Source: Lachnoclostridium phytofermentans (GTDB taxonomy: Bacteria; Bacillota; Clostridia; Lachnospirales; Lachnospiraceae). From it: DNA of 6,562 nucleotides. Shown here piece by piece: positions 1 to 6,274 of the stretch; within the stretch, counting starts at the first letter, position 1; the number at the start of each line of letters is the position of its first letter. The position numbers and the translations under genes were made by a program. A model generated the notes under the pieces. It did no database searches. It was not told where the DNA came from and worked only from the letters and a program-made list of their open reading frames with translations. The stretch covers positions 1-6,562 of the forward strand of contig DPVV01000047.1 of assembly GCA_003526525.1 (NCBI GenBank), read 5' to 3'.

Positions 1-50
1 GGAAGGATGTTAAGGTTAATTCGAAAATAGGAGAAAGGTGGGAAATTTGA
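1..50 (+). other. Possible 3' tail of an upstream gene
   Basis: The window opens inside what is probably the same operon. Two frames could be the end of an upstream coding region. One is open from position 3 and stops at TGA 48-50, 15 bases before the next gene. The other is open from position 1 and stops at TAG 28-30, just before a purine-rich stretch. With 9 to 15 codons visible I cannot choose between them or name a product. In loci of this type the upstream gene is often a glycosyltransferase, but nothing here shows that. Confidence 0.3.
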
Positions 51-65
51 GTAAAGGAATATAAA

Positions 66-1346
66 ATGAATAATCTCAATTATAATTCAATGTTTCAAAA
101 TAGAAAATTCATAATACGAATTCCTAAAGATATATGCAATTTACTAATTTTTTGTTTAACAGTTGCATTTATTGCTTTACGATCAATTGTCCCATTTTTA
201 TATGGTGTTCAATTAATTTTTATATCCTACATGGGAATAATCGCTATCAAAAAATTGAATAAAATATTTGCAACTCAATATGTAGTTGTATATGGAATGT
301 TTTTTTTGTGGTGCTGTCTTTCCGTTCTTTGGTCGCCAGCAATAGATAAAACAATGGCTGCGGCTGTAAGCGTAGGTCAGATGATAGTAATTTGTTCCCT
401 AATGACGCTATATTTAGTAAGTATAGAGAAGATAGAAAAGGTTTTATTTGGAATTGCTATAGCAAGTATTATTATGATAGCCTTTTTGATCTTAAAAACA
501 CAACCATCTGAATGGGTAGATGTTTTAACCGGCTCTTTTTCAGCGTCTTCAGATAAAGGTAGAATAGGGTATTCTATCGGACACCATCCCAATGCCATGG
601 GTAATTTATGCGCTTTATTAGCCTTTGTATGGTTGTATTTTTACGACAAATCAAAACGTAAAATTTATTTAGTATGGATTTTGTTATTAAGTTTTATTCT
701 TTTATTTACAAAATCCAGGGCAGCTATTCTTATGCTTATTATGTATTTTTTTGGATACATTATACTTGCTAAAAAAAGAAGATTTCTATTCATTAAAATA
801 ATTCCAACAATAATCATATTATCATTTATATTATACTGGGCAATTTTTAATATTCCTATATTATATGAATTAATTGGTTTTAGAATTGAGGGAGTATTTG
901 GGGTATTTAACTCCTCTTATACTATGGATGCAAGTTCCTATACCAGAATAAATATGATGAAATATGGAATAGACATGTTTAAAAAGCATCCTTTTACAGG
1001 AGTTGGTTTTGGAAATTATGCATATTATGCCTATCATTATTATGATTTATTTTCTGAAACCTATGCTCATAGTAATTATATCGAAATACTAGCGGGATTA
1101 GGAGTGGTTGGTATATTCCTTTATTATATTCTACCAGTTTTAAGCTGTATCGCTCTTGGATTGAATTTAAAAAGAACGAATGGGAGTTTACGAAAGCTAT
1201 GCGCTTTCTTATTTGTTGCAATTATTGTTAGATTAATAACTGACTTTATAAAGATAACTTATAACGATGAATTAACCCAAATGATAAATGTAATTTGCAT
1301 CTGTGGTGCGAGTTTAATAAATAGAATGCAAAAGGAAGGCGGGTGA
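66..1346 (+). CDS. wzy: Wzy/O-antigen-ligase family polysaccharide polymerase (membrane protein)
   Basis: This is a 426-residue polytopic membrane protein with about 11 to 12 hydrophobic segments, first near residues 24-62, last near 404-417. The long non-membrane stretch at about 262-340 is where this family carries its large extracellular loop. Family signatures visible are the HHPNAMGN stretch (173-180), a KSRAA motif ending a membrane segment (216-220), HPFTGVGFGNY (308-318), and HSNYIEILAGLGVVG (335-349). The last two match the conserved 'HP..G.G.G ... H.N...E....G..G' pattern of the Wzy_C/WaaL family. In a Gram-positive locus the likely role is joining lipid-linked repeat units outside the membrane, although the family also contains ligases. 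The ATG is supported by AAAGGA at 53-58, 7 bases upstream. The flippase gene follows after 11 bases, suggesting co-translation. The symbol is given by role; substrate is unknown. Confidence 0.85.
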   Translation: MNNLNYNSMFQNRKFIIRIPKDICNLLIFCLTVAFIALRSIVPFLYGVQLIFISYMGIIAIKKLNKIFATQYVVVYGMFFLWCCLSVLWSPAIDKTMAAAVSVGQMIVICSLMTLYLVSIEKIEKVLFGIAIASIIMIAFLILKTQPSEWVDVLTGSFSASSDKGRIGYSIGHHPNAMGNLCALLAFVWLYFYDKSKRKIYLVWILLLSFILLFTKSRAAILMLIMYFFGYIILAKKRRFLFIKIIPTIIILSFILYWAIFNIPILYELIGFRIEGVFGVFNSSYTMDASSYTRINMMKYGIDMFKKHPFTGVGFGNYAYYAYHYYDLFSETYAHSNYIEILAGLGVVGIFLYYILPVLSCIALGLNLKRTNGSLRKLCAFLFVAIIVRLITDFIKITYNDELTQMINVICICGASLINRMQKEGG

Positions 1347-1357
1347 TAGGATAATCA

Positions 1358-2854
1358 ATGAGTGAAAATTTTAATTCTAAAGTAGTGAAAGCTACAAAGT
1401 GGTCAACAATTACAGAAATTTTAGTAAAAATACTATCTCCTATTACCAATATGATTCTGGCAAGAATTCTCACACCAGAAGCGTTTGGAATAGTAGCTAC
1501 GATAACAATGATAACAAGTTTAGCTGAGATATTTGCAGATGCAGGATTTCAAAATTTTTTAGTTCAACATGAATTTAAAAACAAAGAGGAGTTAGATAAT
1601 AGTACAACAGTAGCGTTTTGGTCTAATTTCGTGCTTTCAATTTTTATATACGTACTAATATTTATTACAAGAAACCAAATTGCTAGAATGCTAGGAAGTC
1701 CAGAGCTAGGTTTTGCAATAAGTCTAGCTAGCCTAAGTATACTACTGAGTACTTTTTCAGGTATCCAAATAGCAAGATATCGTAGAAATTTCGATTTTAA
1801 AACACTTTTTTTTGTTCGGATTATAAGCTCTGGAGTACCATTTTTAGTTACCATACCTATGGCAATGATTTATAAAAATTATTGGGCTTTACTAATTGGT
1901 ACCCTAACATCGAATATAATTAATGCAATCGGGCTTACCATAAGGTCTGAATGGAAGCCAAGATTTTACTTTAATATCAAACATTTTAAGGAAATGTTCT
2001 CGTTTAGTATGTGGACATTTTTAGATATTATAACTATGTGGTTAGTATCCTATACAGGGACTTTTATAGTAGGATATTATTTAAGCGATTATTATCTTGG
2101 ATTATATAAAATATCAATGACTACTGTAGATAGTTATATGGCTATCATTACAGGTTCCACTGCAACCGTTTTATTTGCTGCTTTATCACGGTTAAAAGAT
2201 AACCAAAAAGAATATGAAAAGACACTTTTTACATTTCAAAGGATGATATCCATGTTTGTTATGCCTATGGGAGTTGGATTATTCCTATACCGTGGCTTAG
2301 CAACTAAAATTCTGCTTGGTTCTCAATGGACAGAAGCAAAAGATTTTATTGGACTTTGGGCATTAATTAGCGCAATCAATGTGATATTTGGACAAAACAT
2401 TAGTGAAGTTTTTCGAAGTAAGGGAAAACCTCATTTAGCACTTCTAACACAATTTTTGCATTTAGTTGTCCTTGTTCCTGCTTTAGTTATTACTTCGCAA
2501 ATAAGTTTTAGAGCACTGTATATAACTCGTTCCTTGGTAAAACTAGAATATGTATTTGTAGGTTTGGTTCTTCTATGGGTAGCATTAAGAATATCATTTT
2601 TAAGAATACTTAAAAATGTAGCACCAACTATTATAGCATCCTTATTGATGGGGTGTATAGCTATAGTATTGCAAAAGGTAAGCAACGCTGTAATTTGGGA
2701 ATTTATCTCTATATTTATATGTATGTTAGTGTACTTTGGAATTATCTTATCCAATCGGACTATGCGTAGTGATTTAATAGGAATAAAACTTGTCAGAAAG
2801 ATATTAAGTAAGATTAAATTTTTAAAAATAAATGAGAAGATATTAAAAGATTAA
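1358..2854 (+). CDS. wzx: Wzx-type polysaccharide flippase (MOP superfamily, WzxC/TuaB-like)
   Basis: This is a 498-residue protein with about 12 to 14 predicted membrane segments, the usual size for oligosaccharide-lipid flippases of the MOP superfamily. The N-terminal region reads like the WzxC/TuaB group: KATKWSTITEILVKILSP (11-28), then LARILTPEAFGIVA (34-47) and DAGFQNFLVQ (61-70). The ARYRRNFDF stretch (139-147) also fits, as does the two-half arrangement with a mid-protein loop near residues 195-215. The expected role is to move undecaprenyl-linked repeat units from the cytoplasmic to the outer face of the membrane. The basic, lysine-rich C-terminus (from about 476) is probably cytoplasmic. 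The gene begins 11 bases after the polymerase gene; the end of that gene supplies GGAAGG and a nearer AGG (1348-1350) as ribosome binding sequence. Polymerase and flippase side by side mark a Wzx/Wzy-dependent pathway. The exact lipid-linked substrate cannot be read from sequence. Confidence 0.9.
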   Translation: MSENFNSKVVKATKWSTITEILVKILSPITNMILARILTPEAFGIVATITMITSLAEIFADAGFQNFLVQHEFKNKEELDNSTTVAFWSNFVLSIFIYVLIFITRNQIARMLGSPELGFAISLASLSILLSTFSGIQIARYRRNFDFKTLFFVRIISSGVPFLVTIPMAMIYKNYWALLIGTLTSNIINAIGLTIRSEWKPRFYFNIKHFKEMFSFSMWTFLDIITMWLVSYTGTFIVGYYLSDYYLGLYKISMTTVDSYMAIITGSTATVLFAALSRLKDNQKEYEKTLFTFQRMISMFVMPMGVGLFLYRGLATKILLGSQWTEAKDFIGLWALISAINVIFGQNISEVFRSKGKPHLALLTQFLHLVVLVPALVITSQISFRALYITRSLVKLEYVFVGLVLLWVALRISFLRILKNVAPTIIASLLMGCIAIVLQKVSNAVIWEFISIFICMLVYFGIILSNRTMRSDLIGIKLVRKILSKIKFLKINEKILKD

Positions 2855-2874
2855 GATATTTCTTCAAAAGAGAG

Positions 2875-2879
2875 AGGAG
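2875..2879 (+). promoter_or_regulatory. Ribosome binding site fixing the TTG start of ugd
   Basis: AGGAG lies 5 bases before TTG at 2885, inside a longer purine run (2867-2880). There is no ATG or GTG that would preserve the complete N-terminal dinucleotide-binding motif, so this site settles the unusual start codon. Confidence 0.85.
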
Positions 2880-2884
2880 ATAAA

Positions 2885-4177
2885 TTGAATATAGCTGTTG
2901 CGGGTACCGGTTACGTAGGATTAGTAGCAGGTGTATGTTTTGCTGAAAAAGGACATAAGGTTATCTGCGTTGATACAGATAAGGAGAAGGTTGAATTGAT
3001 GAAATCCGGAATTTCTCCAATTTATGAAGCTGATTTAGAAGAACTGATGATAAAGAATTATGAAGAAGGTCGATTGGACTATACTACTGACTATGTGGCA
3101 GCTTATAAAAATGCAGATGTAATTTTCATTGGAGTTGGAACACCTGAACTACCAGATGGATCTGCGAATCTTTCCTATATAGCTACAGTAGCACGACAAA
3201 TTGCAGAGTCGGTTGAACAAGATTGTCTTGTAGTTGTTAAGTCCACCGTTCCTGTTGGTACCAATGATAAAGTGGAGCAGTTTATAAAAGACTTTCTTAT
3301 CCATGATGTAAAAGTTGAGGTTACAAGTAACCCAGAATTTCTAGCACAGGGTAGTGCTGTTAGGGATACTTTAAAAGCTTCAAGAATCATAATAGGAACA
3401 GAAAGTAAAGAGGCAGAAGACAAACTCCTAGAAATTTATGAACCTTTTGGTCTACCTATTGTATCTGTAAGTAGAAGAAGTGCAGAAATGATAAAATACG
3501 CTAGTAATAATTTTCTTGCCTTAAAAATCTCCTATATGAATGATATTGCAAATTTATGCGAATTGGTAGGGGCAGATATTGAAGAGGTAGCAAAGGGGAT
3601 GTCTTTTGATACTAGAATTGGCTCTAGTTTCTTAAATGCAGGTATAGGCTATGGAGGAAGCTGTTTTCCGAAGGATACCAAAGCTCTAAAATATCTTGCA
3701 AAGCAATATTGCTATGATTTAAAAACCGTAGGAGCTGCAGTAGAAGTCAATCGAGATCAAAAAACAAAATTATTTAAGAAAGCCAATAAACGTCTCATTA
3801 CTTTTCAGGGACTTAAAGTTGCAGTATTAGGACTTTCCTTTAAACCTGGTACAGATGATTTAAGAGAAGCACCATCCCTTGATAATATAGCACTTCTTCT
3901 TGAGCAAGGTGCAAATATCTATGCATATGACCCTGTAGCTATGAGTAACTTCAAAAAAAGATATCCTGATGAAATTATATATACACATACACCAGAAGAA
4001 GCATTAGAAGGAGCCGATGTATGTTTTATCTTTACTGAATGGAAAGAAATTAAAGAAGTTACGCCAGATACATATAAGAAATACATGAGGACACCTTTAG
4101 TGTATGATGGACGTAATATATATGAGCCTGAGAAGATGAAAACAGCAGGCGTGGAGTATTACTCTATTGGAAGATAA
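2885..4177 (+). CDS. ugd: UDP-glucose 6-dehydrogenase
   Basis: This 430-residue cytoplasmic enzyme oxidises UDP-glucose to UDP-glucuronate with two NAD+, and its length is typical of the family. Visible parts are the N-terminal Rossmann motif GTGYVG (7-12) with acidic Asp30 for the NAD ribose, KSTVPVGT (119-126) containing the conserved Thr121, and EMIKYASN (201-208) with Lys204 and Asn208. Next come GGSCFPKD (257-264) with the catalytic Cys260 and Asp264, and the C-terminal UDP-binding domain with SFKPGTDDLREAPS (318-331) and YDGRN (407-411). The motif usually written NPEFLREG is NPEFLAQG here (149-156), so the position of the second family glutamate is Gln155. Translation starts at TTG after a good AGGAG. 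The gene is 30 bases after the flippase gene and is followed by a terminator-like hairpin. Its product is the substrate of the epimerase encoded at 4426. A related UDP-ManNAc dehydrogenase is less likely, given the overall motif set. Confidence 0.95.
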   Translation: MNIAVAGTGYVGLVAGVCFAEKGHKVICVDTDKEKVELMKSGISPIYEADLEELMIKNYEEGRLDYTTDYVAAYKNADVIFIGVGTPELPDGSANLSYIATVARQIAESVEQDCLVVVKSTVPVGTNDKVEQFIKDFLIHDVKVEVTSNPEFLAQGSAVRDTLKASRIIIGTESKEAEDKLLEIYEPFGLPIVSVSRRSAEMIKYASNNFLALKISYMNDIANLCELVGADIEEVAKGMSFDTRIGSSFLNAGIGYGGSCFPKDTKALKYLAKQYCYDLKTVGAAVEVNRDQKTKLFKKANKRLITFQGLKVAVLGLSFKPGTDDLREAPSLDNIALLLEQGANIYAYDPVAMSNFKKRYPDEIIYTHTPEEALEGADVCFIFTEWKEIKEVTPDTYKKYMRTPLVYDGRNIYEPEKMKTAGVEYYSIGR

Positions 4178-4186
4178 ATGATAAGT

Positions 4187-4247
4187 AGAGTGTCAAACCC
4201 AATGTACGGCTATATTTAAAAGTTTTATGGCTTTTGCCACTCTTTTT
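4187..4247 (+). terminator. Terminator-like hairpin after ugd
   Basis: Ten bases after the ugd stop, 4187-4197 can pair with 4233-4243. The stem has six pairs (AGAGTG with CACTCT), one mismatch and four more pairs, and is followed by a run of five T at 4243-4247. A competing small hairpin sits inside it, TGGC-TTTT-GCCA at 4228-4239. The loop of the larger stem is long (35 bases), so as an intrinsic terminator it would be weak or partial. It may reduce rather than end transcription into the epimerase gene. No convincing promoter was seen further downstream. Confidence 0.4.
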
Positions 4248-4256
4248 AATAAGTCA

Positions 4257-4279
4257 AAGCGGATATTCCCAATCCGCTT
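4257..4279. repeat. Perfect 8-bp inverted repeat (hairpin P0)
   Basis: AAGCGGAT (4257-4264) and ATCCGCTT (4272-4279) form an eight-pair perfect stem around a seven-base loop. It lies directly upstream of the larger palindromic cluster. Its left arm could alternatively pair with a second CCGCTT at 4363-4368. There is no T-run after it on either strand, so it is not an ordinary terminator. It is probably part of the same element as 4296-4397. Confidence 0.7.
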
Positions 4280-4295
4280 ACGTTACTTGCTCATA

Positions 4296-4397
4296 ACCTC
4301 ATTGCCACTACGTGGCATTTCAGCAGGAGCTTAAACTCCTGCTGAAATGGCAAGTCCTTACCCCGCTTACAGAAGAGGGGGACTTGCCTGATGAGGT
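4296..4397. repeat. Palindromic cluster able to form a four-helix junction; possible dispersed repeat or structured RNA
   Basis: Four perfect stems are nested here. P1 is ACCTCAT (4296-4302) with ATGAGGT (4391-4397). Inside it, P2 is TGCCAC/GTGGCA (4303-4308 and 4312-4317). P3 is a 12-bp stem, TTTCAGCAGGAG with its complement (4318-4329 and 4336-4347). P4 is a 9-bp stem, GGCAAGTCC/GGACTTGCC (4349-4357 and 4380-4388), extended past a TTA bulge by CCC/GGG. The helices abut with zero, zero, one and two unpaired bases between them. All pairs are Watson-Crick, so the fold is equally good on both strands and could act as DNA or RNA. The stems are GC-rich against AT-rich surroundings. I do not recognise a named family. 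Function and strand are unknown; the pairings themselves are directly visible. Confidence 0.75.
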
Positions 4398-4425
4398 AAA
4401 AAAATAAATTAAAAAAGGAAGAATT

Positions 4426-5436
4426 ATGAGGTCGGTTATTTATAAGCTAGATTTAACAAAATTATATTTAGTTACAGGAGCAGCAGGGTTTATTGGATTT
4501 CATCTTGCAAAGACGCTTCTCGATCAGGGTGCAACTGTTGTTGGTTATGATAATATAAATGATTATTATGATACAAAGTTTAAGTATGCAAGGCTTACTA
4601 TCTTAGAAAAATATAATAATTTTACATTCATAAAAGGCGATCTTGCTGATAAGCAAGCCATTGACAAATTATTTATAGAATTCAAGCCGCAAATAGTGGT
4701 AAATCTGGCCGCTCAAGCAGGTGTCCGCTATAGTATCGAAAATCCTGAAACATATATAAATTCTAATATCATAGGTTTTTTCAATATTTTAGAGGCATGC
4801 AGACATTATAACGTGGAACATCTTATTTATGCATCTTCTAGTTCTGTATATGGAGCCAATCAAAAAGTACCTTTTTCAATATATGATAAAACAGATACAC
4901 CTGTTAGTCTCTATGCAGCTACAAAGAAATCGAATGAATTGATGGCGTATACTTACAGCCATCTTTATGGAATACCAACGACAGGACTTCGTTTCTTTAC
5001 TGTATATGGACCATATGGCAGACCAGACATGGCTTATTTCTCTTTTACTAAATCCATAATGGAAGGTAAGCCAATAAAAATATTCAACAATGGTGATATG
5101 TATAGAGATTTTACGTATATCGATGATATTGTAAAAGGAATTGAGCATATATTATGTAATCCACCTGAACAAGACGAGAATAAGATAAAATATAAAATTT
5201 ACAACATCGGTAATAACAAACCTGTTAAGTTAATGGATTATATAGAAATATTAGAAAATTATCTAGGTAAGAAAGCCATGAAAGAATATTTACCTATGCA
5301 GCCTGGTGATGTGTATCAAACATACGCGGATATCTGCGACTTAGAGGAAGACTTTCATTTTATACCAAGTACCTCCATTGAAATTGGGTTAAGTCGTTTT
5401 GTGGAGTGGTATAAGAGTATTAGTATTCTTGAATGA
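4426..5436 (+). CDS. NAD-dependent UDP-glucuronate 4-epimerase
   Basis: This is a 336-residue short-chain dehydrogenase/reductase of the extended epimerase type. It has the NAD-binding TGAAGFIG motif (17-24), an acidic Asp42 at the end of the second strand, [11 protein letters not shown] (93-103), the SSSSVYG active-site serine segment (137-143), and the catalytic YAATK (Tyr163, Lys167). The [15 protein letters not shown] segment (189-203) and the [10 protein letters not shown] segment (227-236) are characteristic of the UDP-glucuronate 4-epimerase group. This favours UDP-glucuronate to UDP-galacturonate conversion over the GalE reaction on UDP-glucose. The genomic pairing with ugd supports that. 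The N-terminus has about 10 to 12 residues more than many homologues before the first strand. The ATG is nonetheless well supported by AGGA at 4416-4419, and no later in-frame start precedes the NAD motif. The gene is separated from ugd by 248 bases holding palindromic structures. Substrate assignment is by motif resemblance. Confidence 0.9.
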   Translation: MRSVIYKLDLTKLYLVTGAAGFIGFHLAKTLLDQGATVVGYDNINDYYDTKFKYARLTILEKYNNFTFIKGDLADKQAIDKLFIEFKPQIVVNLAAQAGVRYSIENPETYINSNIIGFFNILEACRHYNVEHLIYASSSSVYGANQKVPFSIYDKTDTPVSLYAATKKSNELMAYTYSHLYGIPTTGLRFFTVYGPYGRPDMAYFSFTKSIMEGKPIKIFNNGDMYRDFTYIDDIVKGIEHILCNPPEQDENKIKYKIYNIGNNKPVKLMDYIEILENYLGKKAMKEYLPMQPGDVYQTYADICDLEEDFHFIPSTSIEIGLSRFVEWYKSISILE

Positions 5437-5456
5437 TATAAGCTTTTTAAGCGGTA

Positions 5457-5475
5457 AAGGCTGTTTGGCAGCCTT
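5457..5475 (+). other. Small hairpin in the epimerase-cpsB gap
   Basis: AAGGCTG (5457-5463) and CAGCCTT (5469-5475) form a seven-pair perfect stem with a five-base loop, midway in the 76-base gap before cpsB. Only CTTCAAATT follows, so there is no T-run and it is not a standard intrinsic terminator. It could stabilise or process the transcript, or limit read-through between the sugar-nucleotide genes and the regulatory genes. Confidence 0.45.
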
Positions 5476-5499
5476 CTTCAAATTAATCAGTTATTGTAG

Positions 5500-5506
5500 A
5501 GGGGAG
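5500..5506 (+). promoter_or_regulatory. Ribosome binding site fixing the TTG start of cpsB
   Basis: AGGGGAG lies 6 bases before TTG at 5513. This start gives a protein that begins a few residues before the first metal motif, as in the family. It decides against a longer reading from TTG 5399, which would overlap the epimerase gene and add 38 unrelated residues. Confidence 0.85.
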
Positions 5507-5512
5507 ATTTTA

Positions 5513-6274
5513 TTGAATCAATGGACTGATATCCATAGTCATATACTTCCGTCTGTTGATGACGGATCGGAAAATTTAAAACAAACACGAAATATGTTGA
5601 AAATAGCACACGAAGAAGGAATTATTCATATAATAGCAACGCCACATTATGGAGTTGGGTATATAAATCCGGATATACAAGAACTTCAGAAAAAGCTTGA
5701 GCTTGTTAGAGAAGAGGCGAAAAAGATAGATCCTAATTTTAAAATAGACTTAGGAAATGAATTGTATTATAGCGAAGATATAATAGAACATTTAAAAGAG
5801 AGTAAGGCGTTAACAATGGCAGGTACCAGATATGTTCTTGTGGAATTTCCTGTCTTTGAAAGCTTTCGAAATATTAGGACTGGATTACATCGACTACTTA
5901 TGAATGGATATTTACCCATCCTTGCTCATACCGAGAGATATGAAGCATTATATAAGAATTTCGATAGAATAGAGGAATTAATCAAGCTTGGTGTTTATAT
6001 ACAAATGAATATTACAAGCATTCTTGGTGGTTTTATCAATAAAAGAAGTAGATATTGCAAAAAATTAATGGACTATGGATACATCCATTTTGTTGCTACA
6101 GATTCCCATTCTGATCATAATAGAGAACCAAGAATGATAAAGGGGGTAAACTATTTAAGAAAAAAGTATGGAATAGAACTTGTAAATCAATTGCTAGTTA
6201 AGAATACATCTCAATTATTAAGTAATAAGTATCTATGTGACGAGGAAGAGGAGCAAGTATATGCAAAACAATAA
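5513..6274 (+). CDS. cpsB: CpsB/CapC/YwqE-type manganese-dependent tyrosine phosphatase (PHP fold)
   Basis: This is a 253-residue cytoplasmic protein of the PHP superfamily, matching the usual CpsB/YwqE length of about 240-255. Metal-binding motifs appear in order: DIHSHILPSVDDG (6-18) with His8 and His10, TPHY (43-46) with His45, GNELYY (81-86) with Glu83, HTERY (139-143) with His139, and ATDSHS (195-200) with Asp197 and His199. VEFP (110-113) is also typical. The family removes phosphate from the tyrosine-rich tail of the CpsD/CapB/YwqD kinase and so adjusts capsule or exopolysaccharide production. The kinase gene is not in view. Start is TTG with AGGGGAG 6 bases upstream. The last 14 bases overlap the start of cpsC, and the run of four Glu codons near its end also forms the cpsC ribosome binding site. 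A histidinol-phosphatase role is possible for PHP proteins but less likely beside cpsC. Confidence 0.93.
   Translation: MNQWTDIHSHILPSVDDGSENLKQTRNMLKIAHEEGIIHIIATPHYGVGYINPDIQELQKKLELVREEAKKIDPNFKIDLGNELYYSEDIIEHLKESKALTMAGTRYVLVEFPVFESFRNIRTGLHRLLMNGYLPILAHTERYEALYKNFDRIEELIKLGVYIQMNITSILGGFINKRSRYCKKLMDYGYIHFVATDSHSDHNREPRMIKGVNYLRKKYGIELVNQLLVKNTSQLLSNKYLCDEEEEQVYAKQ
6246..6253 (+). promoter_or_regulatory. Ribosome binding site of cpsC inside cpsB
   Basis: AAGAGGAG ends 7 bases before ATG 6261 and lies within the consecutive Glu codons (6242-6253) of the cpsB 3' end. The same bases therefore encode the acidic tail of CpsB and drive the start of cpsC, implying translational coupling. Confidence 0.85.

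Noticed and set aside
377..3423. Several minus-strand open frames of 73 to 107 codons within the polymerase, flippase and ugd genes
   Set aside because: Each lies wholly or mostly opposite a well-supported gene, and their products resemble no family I know. They are typical antisense shadows.
4171..4196. Minus-strand promoter based on a perfect TTGACA (complement of 4191-4196)
   Set aside because: The nearest TATAAT-like hexamer is only 14 bases away and poorly matched, and there is no minus-strand gene for it to serve.
4211..4216. TATATT as a -10 box for a plus-strand promoter
   Set aside because: No acceptable -35 element at 16 to 18 bases upstream and no extended -10 TG. It lies in the loop of the terminator-like hairpin.
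4296..4397. tRNA gene, because of a 7-bp closing stem and three arms
   Set aside because: The arm lengths (6, 12 and 9 bp), loop sizes (3, 6 and long), lack of a seven-base anticodon loop and lack of a TTCRA T-loop rule out a tRNA.
4384..4410. Promoter before the epimerase gene (TTGCCT with TAAATT)
   Set aside because: Both boxes match the consensus at only four of six positions, the spacing is 15 bases, and the start of transcription would fall on the ribosome binding site.
4178..4425. CRISPR array or known riboswitch in the spacer
   Set aside because: There are no regularly spaced direct repeats, and I cannot match the structure to a riboswitch class. The next gene is a sugar epimerase with no typical ligand-switch context.
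4876..5148. Minus-strand frame of 90 codons opposite the epimerase gene
   Set aside because: It sits opposite highly conserved epimerase motifs and shows no recognisable domain.
5399..5512. Longer N-terminus for the CpsB reading, starting at TTG 5399
   Set aside because: It would overlap the epimerase gene, lacks a ribosome binding site, and adds residues unlike the family. TTG 5513 has AGGGGAG and gives the normal family length.
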